DNA of 64,000 nt from positions 248,001-312,000 of the forward strand of contig NZ_LT607751.1 in the NCBI RefSeq assembly GCF_900090305.1, in the 5' to 3' direction. Of this stretch, positions 15,347 to 23,100 are shown in pieces. A program made the position numbers and the translations under genes. Positions within the stretch are counted from its first letter, which is position 1. Each line of letters opens with the position of its first letter. Origin of the DNA: Micromonospora siamensis. GTDB taxonomy: Bacteria; Actinomycetota; Actinomycetes; Mycobacteriales; Micromonosporaceae. The notes below the pieces were generated by a model. It saw nothing but the letters and a program-made list of their open reading frames with translations. It did not search any database and was not told the origin of the DNA.

Positions 15347-16564
15347 TCAGCGGTCACCGGTGTCCCAGCGGCTCGGCCCGGGTTCCCAGCGCGGGCCCTC
15401 CCACTGGGCGGGCGGCTCGGTGGGTTGGGTGGGCATCACCGGCGGCCAACTCTCGACCGGGGTCGGCCGGGGAAGCGTCCAGCCGGAGCTGATGGTGCCG
15501 TCGCCGGTGGGGGTCGGCTCGGTGCTCTCCTCGCGGTTTGACCGCGGCCGCCCGAACGCCTCCACCAGCCGGGTCACCACCAGGCCACCGGCGAGGGCGA
15601 CCCCGCCGGTCGCCCACCGGCTGATCGTCCAGTCCTGGGCCGACGACCAGGACAGGAAGACCGCGACCAGGCAGACGGCGAGCAGGGTGCCGAAGATGCC
15701 GCCCCGCCGGCCGTACGCGCTGGTGCCGGCGAGCATCGCCACGCCGACGGCCAGCACCGTCCAGTCCAGTCCGGAGGTCGGCGTCACCGGGCCGGAGCCG
15801 TTCGCCGCGATCAGGATGCCGGCCAGCACGGCCAGCACGGTGGAGCCGACCAGCGCGCCCCCGGCCACGAAGGCGGCCAGAACGCCGCGCCGACGGGCCG
15901 GGTCGGCGACCGGACGGAACCGTCCGACCAGCCGGCGGACCGCCCTGATCGCCCCGAACAGGCCACCGAGGACGGCGGCGGCGGCGAAGCCGGCGAAGAG
16001 GTACCAGGCGGTGCGGCGAGGCTCGTACTCCCCCTGCACCAGGACCGGCGCGGCACGCCGCTCGATGTACACGATCACGCCGGCCGCGCCGGCCAGGCTC
16101 GCCGCCCAGCCGGGCACGTGCAGCACCACCACGGCGAGCGCCAGCACGAGGCCGCCCAGCGCGGCGACCAGCAGGGCCGGGACGGCGGCGACGGCCACCC
16201 CCCGGTCGCCCTGCTCGGCGAAGTGCAGCGCCGCGGCGACCGCGACCGGACCGACCGCCAGGTTCACCGCGGCGGTCCGCAGGCTCAGCCCGGCGGCGAG
16301 GGTGAGCAGGCCGAGCGCGACCATGTCGACCAGCAGGGTGCGCAGCCCCGTGCCGCGCAGCGCGGCGGGGTCCCGCTGCCAGAGCAGCATGGCGAGGACG
16401 ACCAGCCCGATCAGGAGGAGCAGCTCCCAGACCACGTGCACGCCGACCCGGTCCCGGCCTGGCTCGCCGTGGGTGGGGTCGTCGAAGACGTTCTCCAGCA
16501 CGGCTGCGGGCACCCCGGAGGACGGCTCCGCCGTGGTGCTCCGGCCCGGTTCGTCGTACCCCAT
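15347..16564 (-). CDS. Orphan RbsC-like (sugar ABC) permease homologue
   Basis: The 405-residue protein has about nine membrane segments. Two stretches resemble the conserved parts of ribose-type permeases: AAGLSLRTAAVNLAVGPVA (compare the GGIDLSVGS motif) and LAGTSAYGRRGGIFGTLLAV (compare the GGTSLFGGRGS motif). The N-terminal 45 and C-terminal 70 residues are extra and Pro-rich. No ATPase or binding protein is adjacent, so it is either partnered elsewhere or has been repurposed. A GGGAGG ribosome site supports the ATG at 16564. It follows DUF3180 in the folate gene order. Confidence 0.55.
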   Translation of the reverse strand: MGYDEPGRSTTAEPSSGVPAAVLENVFDDPTHGEPGRDRVGVHVVWELLLLIGLVVLAMLLWQRDPAALRGTGLRTLLVDMVALGLLTLAAGLSLRTAAVNLAVGPVAVAAALHFAEQGDRGVAVAAVPALLVAALGGLVLALAVVVLHVPGWAASLAGAAGVIVYIERRAAPVLVQGEYEPRRTAWYLFAGFAAAAVLGGLFGAIRAVRRLVGRFRPVADPARRRGVLAAFVAGGALVGSTVLAVLAGILIAANGSGPVTPTSGLDWTVLAVGVAMLAGTSAYGRRGGIFGTLLAVCLVAVFLSWSSAQDWTISRWATGGVALAGGLVVTRLVEAFGRPRSNREESTEPTPTGDGTISSGWTLPRPTPVESWPPVMPTQPTEPPAQWEGPRWEPGPSRWDTGDR

Positions 16565-16676
16565 GACGCGCGCCTCCCGCGGTGGCCGGCCGCCCACCCC
16601 GGGTGGACCGGGGGCGGCCGTTGCTCTCGGTCGCCAGGCACGGTACCTGCGCCGACGCCCCCGCGTAACCCCTTGA

Positions 16677-17213
16677 TCAGCGGTAGCCTGGGCGGTTCTC
16701 CCGGTCGCCGGGGGTCCGGTCCTCGTCGTCCTCCTGCTCCGGCACCCGGCAGGAGCGTTCCAGCCACAGGGCGGCGGCGACCAGCGCCAGCGAGGCGAGC
16801 AGTCCGGCGCCGGCGGCCGGCCGGTCCCCGATGGCGGCGTTGGTGTCCTCCAGGAAGAGCCACCCGGTGACCCCGGCGTAGAAGCCGAGGAAGATCGCCC
16901 CGGCCAGCGCCGACGCCTTCGCCAGCACGACGAACCGGGCCACCAGCAGCGGGTTCACCGGGTCGCGGCCGGGCTTGCGCTCGATCCGCCCCCGGGTATT
17001 GATCGCCGCGTACGCCTCGAGCAGCGCCAGGGCGGCCAGGGTGACCACCGGCAGCCAGGGCAGGCTCGGCACGGCCTCGTAGTAGAAGCCGCTGACCAGC
17101 AGCCAGGCCAGGGCCGCGGCGGCGAGCGCCGCGACCACCAGGGTCGAGATGCGGGTGGGGCCCATCCGGAAACGGTCGGGGTCGCCCCCGCGCGGGGACT
17201 GCGCCTGGGTCAT
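16677..17213 (-). CDS. DUF3180 membrane protein
   Basis: The 178-residue protein has four hydrophobic segments (about residues 24-42, 50-68, 95-118, 130-150) and belongs to DUF3180, a family that commonly follows folK in actinobacteria. Function is unknown. Its ATG overlaps, as ATGA, the stop of an 8-codon micro-ORF which itself starts at the folK stop, suggesting coupled translation of folK and this gene. Confidence 0.8.
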   Translation of the reverse strand: MTQAQSPRGGDPDRFRMGPTRISTLVVAALAAAALAWLLVSGFYYEAVPSLPWLPVVTLAALALLEAYAAINTRGRIERKPGRDPVNPLLVARFVVLAKASALAGAIFLGFYAGVTGWLFLEDTNAAIGDRPAAGAGLLASLALVAAALWLERSCRVPEQEDDEDRTPGDRENRPGYR

Positions 17214-17236
17214 GCCGGCCGGCTCCAGTGGGTCAT
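17210..17236 (-). CDS. 8-codon bridging micro-ORF between folK and DUF3180
   Basis: ATG at 17236 overlaps the folK TGA as ATGA, codes for MTHWSRPA, and stops at a TGA overlapping the DUF3180 ATG as ATGA. The sequence is unrelated to the 60-bp bridging repeat but has the same two-sided overlap. It may serve only to carry ribosomes across the gap. Confidence 0.45.
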   Translation of the reverse strand: MTHWSRPA

Positions 17237-17760
17237 GCGTCCGACTCTAACGCCAGATCGGGCCGGGGACGCAGTTCCAGGGCGTCGGAGGCGAGTGGCT
17301 CGGCGTTGAGCAGGTCGGTGAGCCAGCCGTGCCCGGCGAGCCGGCCGTGCGGCTCGATGTCGATCCACGGCCGCAGCACGAAGGCCCGCAGGTGGGCGCG
17401 GGGGTGCGGCAGGGTCAGCTCGGGGTCGTCGCTGCGCACCGGCTCACCCGCGTCGTCCCAGACGGCGATGACGTCAACGTCGAGGGTGCGGGGCCCGAAC
17501 CGGCGTCCGGGTTCGCGGGTCCGCCCGGCCGCCGCCTCGGCGGCCCGGGCCCGCTCCAGCCAGTCCCGCGGGGCCGCCGCCGGGTCCGCGACCATCACCG
17601 CGGCGTTGAGGTACGCGGGCTGGTCGGCGTCCCCCCACGGTGGAGTCTCGTAGACGCCCGAGACCAGCAGCACGGCGTCGCCCAGGCCGGCCACCGCCGA
17701 GCGGAGGTGGGCCAGCCGGTCGCCCAGGTTGCTGCCGATCGACAGCACGGCCCGGGTCAC
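17233..17760 (-). CDS. folK: 2-amino-4-hydroxy-6-hydroxymethyldihydropteridine diphosphokinase
   Basis: FolK transfers pyrophosphate from ATP to the pterin alcohol in folate synthesis. The 175-residue protein has SIGSNLGDRLAHL at the N-terminus, VSGVYETPPWG, and the signature RFGPRTLDVDVI with the metal-binding DVD, plus LPHPRAHLRAFVL. It overlaps folB by 4 bases and is followed by the micro-ORF and DUF3180. Confidence 0.97.
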   Translation of the reverse strand: MTRAVLSIGSNLGDRLAHLRSAVAGLGDAVLLVSGVYETPPWGDADQPAYLNAAVMVADPAAAPRDWLERARAAEAAAGRTREPGRRFGPRTLDVDVIAVWDDAGEPVRSDDPELTLPHPRAHLRAFVLRPWIDIEPHGRLAGHGWLTDLLNAEPLASDALELRPRPDLALESDA

Positions 17761-18116
17761 CGGGTACGCCGCATCGTGACGGCCACGTCGGCGAAGGTGT
17801 GCGGGATCGGGGCCTCCGGCTTGTGCACGGTCACCGTCGCCGCGCTGACCAGGGGCTCGGCCAGGCAGACCGCGAGCAGCCGGTCGGCGAGGGTCTCGAT
17901 CAGGTCGACCGGCTCGCCGGTGACCACCGCGACCAGCCGCTCGGCCAGCTCGCCGTAGTGCACGGTGTCGGTCACCCGGTCGGAGCGGGCCGCCGGGGCC
18001 AGGTCGAGTTCGAGCACCGTGTCGACGACGAACTCCTGCCCGTTGGCGCGTTCGAAGTCGTAGACGCCGTGCCGGCCACGGGCGCGCAGGCCGGTCAGTT
18101 CGATCCGGTCGGTCAT
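17757..18116 (-). CDS. folB: Dihydroneopterin aldolase
   Basis: FolB cleaves dihydroneopterin to 6-hydroxymethyl-dihydropterin and glycolaldehyde. The 119-residue protein begins MTDRIELTGLRARGRHGVYDF and contains the conserved YGELAERLVAVV, LIETLADRL and the catalytic-lysine segment VTVHKPEAPIP. It overlaps both folP (18113-18116) and folK (17757-17760) by 4 bases. Confidence 0.96.
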   Translation of the reverse strand: MTDRIELTGLRARGRHGVYDFERANGQEFVVDTVLELDLAPAARSDRVTDTVHYGELAERLVAVVTGEPVDLIETLADRLLAVCLAEPLVSAATVTVHKPEAPIPHTFADVAVTMRRTR

Positions 18117-19000
18117 CGGGTTCCTTCTCCTTCTTCTCGCCGGCCGGACCGTTGCGGGTCGGCGACCAGCCGGGGGCGGCCGGTGGCGGCCCAGACGGCG
18201 AGCGCGTCGACGGTGCCGCGTACGTCGTGCACGCGTACCCCCCAGGCGCCGGCGGCGACGGCGAGCAGGCTGGTGGCGGCGGTGGCCGTCTCCCGGCCGG
18301 CGGTGGGGCGGGGTTCGCCGTCCGGGCCGGCCAGCAGCCGGCCCAGGTAGGACTTGCGGCTGGCGCCGAAGAGCAGCGGGAAGCCGAGGGTCAGCAGCTC
18401 CGGCAGGCGGGCGCTGAGTTCCCAGTTGTGCGCGGCGGTCTTGGCGAAGCCCAGCCCGGGGTCGACGATGATCCGGTCGGCGGACACGCCGGCCCGCAGC
18501 GCCTCGTCGACCCGCTGCGCCAGCTCGTCGCGGACGTCGGCGACCACGTCGGTGTAGCTGGCCAGCTCGCGCATGCCACGGGAGTGTCCCCGCCAGTGCA
18601 TCAGCACCCAGGGGCAGCCGGCGTCCCGGACCACCCGGGCCATGTCGGGGTCGGCGAGGCCGCCGGAGACGTCGTTGACCACGTCCGCGCCGGCGGCGAG
18701 GGCCGCCTCGGCCACCCGGGCCCGGCTGGTGTCGATGCTGACCGGCACCCCGGCGGCGCGCAGCTCGCGGATCACCGGCAGCACCCGGGCGGCCTCGGTC
18801 TCCGCGTCGACCCGGTCTGCGCCGGGCCGGGTGGACTCGCCCCCGACGTCGACCAGCCCGGCTCCCTCGGCGCGCAGTCGCACCCCGTGTGCGACGGCGG
18901 CGTCGAGGTCGGCGTACCGGCCGCCGTCGGAGAAGGAGTCGGGCGTGACGTTGAGGACGCCCATCACCACCGGGGTCGTCGCCCGTACCAGATCGGTCAC
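18113..19000 (-). CDS. folP: Dihydropteroate synthase
   Basis: FolP joins p-aminobenzoate to the pterin pyrophosphate and is the sulfonamide target. The 295-residue protein shows both signatures, PVVMGVLNVTPDSFSDGG and GLVDVGGESTRPGADRV, then VNDVSGG and the GASRKSYLG motif. The GTG at 19000 is preceded by a TACCGT -10 six bases away, so the folP-folB-folK message appears leaderless; a longer upstream frame has no support. In many actinobacteria folE lies directly upstream; here the type IV secretion-like cluster lies between them. Confidence 0.96.
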   Translation of the reverse strand: MTDLVRATTPVVMGVLNVTPDSFSDGGRYADLDAAVAHGVRLRAEGAGLVDVGGESTRPGADRVDAETEAARVLPVIRELRAAGVPVSIDTSRARVAEAALAAGADVVNDVSGGLADPDMARVVRDAGCPWVLMHWRGHSRGMRELASYTDVVADVRDELAQRVDEALRAGVSADRIIVDPGLGFAKTAAHNWELSARLPELLTLGFPLLFGASRKSYLGRLLAGPDGEPRPTAGRETATAATSLLAVAAGAWGVRVHDVRGTVDALAVWAATGRPRLVADPQRSGRREEGEGTR

Positions 19001-19006
19001 GACTGC

Positions 19007-19012
19007 ACGGTA
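19007..19012 (-). promoter_or_regulatory. -10 box of probable leaderless promoter for folP
   Basis: TACCGT on the minus strand is followed by 6 bases and the GTG at 19000. Confidence 0.5.
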
Positions 19013-19079
19013 CCGGGCGTGAGCTGGGCGCTCGCCGTCCCGGGTGGCCGCCGGCCGGCACGCCCCTGACGTGGGCATT

Positions 19080-19093
19080 AGAACAGGTGTACG
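19080..19093. promoter_or_regulatory. Candidate LexA (SOS) box
   Basis: AGAACAGGTGTACG agrees with the actinobacterial SOS consensus CGAAC-RNRY-GTTYG at all but two positions. It lies about 50 bases upstream of the -35 of the promoter for the secretion-like cluster and about 80 bases upstream of the folP start. Position and match are seen; LexA control is inferred. Confidence 0.45.
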
Positions 19094-19132
19094 ATCGGTC
19101 GTCCGGGGTGGATCGGGTCGACTCTTCGCGGG

Positions 19133-19161
19133 TTGTCGCAAAGGAGGGCGGCCCGTACGCT
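19133..19161 (+). promoter_or_regulatory. Promoter of the type IV secretion-like cluster
   Basis: TTGTCG (19133-19138) and TACGCT (19156-19161) are separated by 17 bases, a good sigma-70-type pair. The start of transcription would be near 19167, leaving a leader of about 190 bases before the first gene. Confidence 0.55.
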
Positions 19162-19358
19162 TTGGAATGGCCCAGCAACGGGAGGGCGATGGCTGGAGGG
19201 AGGGCCCAAGCGGGACGAATCCCCCCGAATCTCGCCACCGTCCGTGGCGGGGTGACAGACGCAGCGTCAGCGGCGCTGTGCACAGAGAGACGGTCCCGCC
19301 AGGTTCGCCCAACTGCACCACCGCGGCTCCCTCGGGCCGCGACATGGGGAGGTTTCCA

Positions 19359-19673
19359 GTGATCGCCATCGACTTCGTGGAGACGGCGTCGTCCGGTGTC
19401 ACCCAACTGCTGCACACCCTGGCGTCGACCCCGCTCGCCGAACCGGCGCCGAAGGGCATCGACACCAACGGTGTCGTCTCCTTCTTCGCCAGCAAGATCG
19501 CACCGATCCTGCTCGCGGTGCTCGGCGTCATCTTCATCGGCCGGGCCAGCCGCGGCGAGATCTCCAAGGTGCTCACCAGCTCGGCGATCGCCATCGTGGG
19601 CCTCGCCTTCATCGCCGGCGCGGCAACCCTGTTCTTCGTCGGCGACTACCTGATCGACCTGATCTTCGAGTAG
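19359..19673 (+). CDS. Small two-TM protein, VirB2/TrbC pilin-like
   Basis: The GTG at 19359 has a GGGGAGG ribosome site 5-6 bases upstream, giving 104 residues. Two hydrophobic helices (about residues 46-63 and 72-96) are joined by a short basic loop IGRASRGEISK, the layout of VirB2-family pilins in which the loop faces the cytoplasm. There is no sequence signature strong enough to prove it, so the call rests on topology and on being first in a VirB3-VirB4-VirB6 order. An in-frame ATG at 19344 is possible. It opens the cluster and is preceded by a long leader. Confidence 0.6.
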   Translation: MIAIDFVETASSGVTQLLHTLASTPLAEPAPKGIDTNGVVSFFASKIAPILLAVLGVIFIGRASRGEISKVLTSSAIAIVGLAFIAGAATLFFVGDYLIDLIFE

Positions 19674-19686
19674 GCGCGGGCAACAG

Positions 19687-20049
19687 ATGCGGCTACGCAC
19701 CGACGACGACATCTACCGGGCCCGCCTGGTCTACCTCGGGCCGCCCGGCTACACCCTGCCCGTCCACCTGCCGTACGCCCAGTACGGCCTGTTCATGCTG
19801 CTCGTACCCCTCTACGTGTTCATCCACTGGCTGTTCACGATGACCGTCGAGCTCTTCCCCGCCTGGGAGATCGCCCTCGCCATCGTGACCACCTCGTTCA
19901 TCTTCCGGTACGTCGACCCGGACCGGCCGGCGCGCATGGTGATCCGCACCGCGCTGACCGACTGGCGCCGTACCCGGGAGCCGGCCGCCGAACTGCGCGA
20001 CCCGCGCCTGGTGGCGAGCCGGATCAGGATCCGGGAGGAACTGGCATGA
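19687..20049 (+). CDS. PrgI/VirB3-like inner-membrane protein
   Basis: The 120-residue protein has two adjacent membrane helices (about residues 30-50 and 55-75) ahead of a basic cytoplasmic tail, the arrangement of PrgI/VirB3 subunits that sit next to the VirB4 ATPase. IYRARLVYLGPPGY precedes the helices and RYVDPDRPARMVIRTALTDW follows. It ends 50 bases before the VirB4-like gene, and the gap is filled by an 18-codon micro-ORF overlapping both. Family assignment is by topology and position. Confidence 0.65.
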   Translation: MRLRTDDDIYRARLVYLGPPGYTLPVHLPYAQYGLFMLLVPLYVFIHWLFTMTVELFPAWEIALAIVTTSFIFRYVDPDRPARMVIRTALTDWRRTREPAAELRDPRLVASRIRIREELA

Positions 20050-20102
20050 CCGGGCGTACTGCGACGGTGCTGTCCCACGACACGGGCGAGGCGGTGGCAT
20101 GA
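20046..20102 (+). CDS. 18-codon bridging micro-ORF between VirB3-like and VirB4-like genes
   Basis: ATG at 20046 overlaps the upstream TGA as ATGA; the frame encodes MTGRTATVLSHDTGEAVA and its TGA (20100-20102) overlaps the ATG of the next gene as ATGA. The gap could hold a normal spacer, so a two-sided in-frame overlap is notable. The peptide has no recognisable feature. Confidence 0.5.
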   Translation: MTGRTATVLSHDTGEAVA

Positions 20103-23100
20103 ACCGCTCCTCCACGCCGGGTTCCCCGGCCGGACGGCACGCCGGCCCGCACGGTAACCGTGCGCGTTCACTCGACTACGCCGAGGAAGGCGGGCCGGAC
20201 GAGGCCGCTCTCGACCCCGCCCTGGTGCCGAGCCCCGGGCACGGCCGGGTCGGCGTCTTCCAGGCCCCCCGCCCCAGCAACCAGCGGGCGGTCGAGCCGG
20301 CCGCCCCGCCGCCGCTGGTCGGCGACGGTACGGACATCGACTCGCCCTTCCTCGACCTGTTCGGCGGCACCCGCCCCGGCCCGGCCCGCGCCGCGCTGCC
20401 CGCCCCTCCCACGTCCCACCGGTCACCGGCGGTCGCACCGCACCACGGGGGCGAACGCGAGCAGCCGGCCATCCCGCACCAGCCCCCGGCGCCCGTGGTG
20501 GAGCCCGCCCCGGGCGTGCGACACCGCACCCCGCCCCGGCCGGCCGGCCGGCAACCGGCCGCCGAGGCCCCGTCGCCGGCCGCCCGGCCACCACTGTCGG
20601 AGCCGGTGGCACTGACCGGCCGGTCGCCGGCCGTCGAGCTTCCGCCGGCCCCGGAGCCCGCACCGGCCCTGGAGCCTCCGCCGGCCCGTCAGCTGCCGCC
20701 GGCCCGGAGCCGGGTGCCGCACCAGCCCGGGGACCGGCTTCCCGTGCTCCGCCCGACCGCCGACGCCGGGTCGGGGACGCTCCCCGCGGAGACGGCCGAG
20801 GTCCACGACGTCCGGCCGACCGAGCCGGAGCTGCCCGCGTACGGCCGGCGGGCGTTCCGCCGGGAGGCGGAGGCCCGCCCGGTCGGCCGCGAGATGACGG
20901 CGCCGCCCGGTCACGAGGTGGCGACGCCCCCCGGGCAGGACATGGCCCCGCCGGCGGGGCGGGACGTGGCGTCCCCGGCCGGGCGGGCGTTGGCGCCACC
21001 GCGCCAGCGGGCCGCGGCGAAGCGCGACGACAAGCCGGTCCGGCCGGTCCGGATCAAGCCCCCGAAGATCAAGTTCGGGGACCGCGACCCCTCCGTCGAG
21101 CTGGCCGTCACCGAGATCGCCGGGCACCTGACCTTCACCCCGAACACGGTCACCGCCTGGTACTGGCTCCCCGAGGTCCGCTGGGCGTTCCGCCCGGACG
21201 CCGAGCGGGAGGCGCTGCTCGCCGCGATCTCCGAGCAGTACGCCGGCCTCGCCGGCTTCCGGCTGCACCTGCGCCGCACCACCCGGCCGTTCCCGGCCGA
21301 CGAGTGGGCCCGCACCGTCGACGCACACACCGCCGCACCCCTGCCCGACGTGCCGGGTACCACCGGCTGGGCCGACCACCTGGTCGCCGCGCAGCGACAC
21401 CTGATGTCGGTCAACCACGCCGAGGGGCAGACCTACCTGGGCGTCACCTTCGCCCGCCGGTCCCTCGGCGACTCGCTCACCGAACGGCTGCTGCGCGCCT
21501 TCGGGCGGGGCACCGCCGAGGGCGAGCGCCGCAAGCTGGGCCGCACCGTCGAGCAGTTCGACGAGGTGCTCGGCGCGTTCGGCATGCGTGGCCGGCGGGT
21601 CACCGCCCAGGAGCTCGAGTGGCTGCTCTACCGCTCGGTGGCACTCTGCATGGCGCCACCCGGCACCCTCTCCCCGGTGACCGACGGTCGGTGGGAACGC
21701 GGCGACCTGCTCGCCCTCACCGAGCAGATCGAGCGCTACCGCACCCCGTACGGCTCCACCGTCAAGCTGGTCAACCGGATGACCGGCGAGGAACGGCACG
21801 TGGCGGTGCTGGCGGTCGGCCGGATGGAGCCGCTGGAGATCCCCGAGCGGCACGAGCCGTGGCTGCACTTCCACGAACGGCTGCCGTGGCCGATGGAGAT
21901 CTCCACCCGGGTCGACATCCTCGGCTCCGGGGACTCCTTCCGGAACCTCGAACACCGGCTGCGGATGATCCGCTCCCAGCAGCTCGACTACGCCGAACAC
22001 GGCATCGACGCGCCGCCGGAGCTGGAACGGCTCGCCAAACGGGCGCTGGTGATCGGCGACGAGATGACCACCGGCCTGCCGGTCGACTCGGCCCGGGCGC
22101 ACGGCTGGCACCGGATCGCCGTCGGCGGCCGGACCCGGGAGGAGTGCCTGGAACGGGCCCGCCGGCTGGTCCAGCTCTACTCCCGGGAGCTGCGGATCTC
22201 CCTCCAGCACCCGAAGAACCAGGACTGGCTGGCCCGGGAGTTCATCCCCGGCGAGCCGATCGCCAACACCGGCTACGTCCGGCGGATGCCGGTGCCGCTG
22301 CTCGCCGCGGCGCTGCCCCAGGCCGCCTCCACCGTCGGTGACCGGCGCGGCGACCTGATCGGCCGCACGGCGGGCACCTGCCGCCGCCCGGTCTTCCTCG
22401 ACCTGCACTTCCCGATGGAGGTGCGGGAACGCTCCGGGCTCGCGGTCTTCGTCGCCGAACCGGGTGGTGGCAAGTCGACCCTGCTCGGCGCGCTCGGCTA
22501 CCTGGCCGCTCGACGCGGCGCGCAGGTGACCCTGCTCGACCCGTCCGGCCCGCTGGCCCGGCTCTGCGCGATGCCCGAGCTGCGGCCGTATTCGCGCGTG
22601 CTCAACCTGACCGGGTCGGAGCACGGCACCCTCGCTCCCTACTCGCTCATCCCGACGCCGCTGCGCAGCGAGTTCGGCTCGGGGGCCGCGGGCGACCGGG
22701 AGTTCGAGATCGCCGTCTCCAACGCCCGGGCCGAGCGCCGGATGCTGGTGCAGGACATCTGCATGATGCTGGTGCCGCCGCAGGTGGCCCGGGAGGCGTC
22801 CACCGCCACCCTGTTCCGGCACGCCGTACGCCAGGTGCCCGCCGAGGAGACGTCCACCCTGGACGACGTGGTCACCTGCCTTCAGGGGCTCGACGACGAC
22901 GCCGGGCGGGAGCTGGCCAACCTGCTGCTCGACACCGCCGAGATGCCCCTGGCCATGCTCTTCTTCGGCCGGCCACCAGAGGGCCTGCTCGGTGCCGACG
23001 CGGCGCTGACCGTGATCACCATGGCCGGGCTACGCCTGCCCGACCTCAAGATCGAACGCGAGTACTGGTCGGCCGAGGAGGCGCTCGCCCTGCCGATGCT

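Larger units (their letters stand above)
19013..19358. other. Regulatory region and structured leader upstream of the secretion-like cluster
   Basis: Apart from the SOS-like box and promoter listed separately, the stretch from about 19167 to 19346 looks like a non-coding leader. It holds a hairpin CGCCAC-CGTCC-GTGGCG (about 19236-19252) and short palindromes in GACGCAGCGTC and CAGCGGCGCTG. The frame in phase with the first gene is open, but its third codon positions are not GC-biased. Confidence 0.5.

Noticed and set aside
19167..19346. A c-di-AMP (ydaO-type) riboswitch in the leader of the cluster
   Set aside because: The conserved riboswitch segments could not be identified; only generic hairpins are present.
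19044..19358. N-terminal extension of the VirB2-like gene, including an ATG at 19167 placed like a leaderless start
   Set aside because: Third codon positions are not GC-biased and the residues are not signal-like; a strong GGGGAGG ribosome site supports the GTG at 19359.
19001..19612. Longer folP reading frame upstream of 19000
   Set aside because: It lacks conserved residues and would run through the promoter region; the GTG at 19000 has a well-placed -10 and matches family N-termini.
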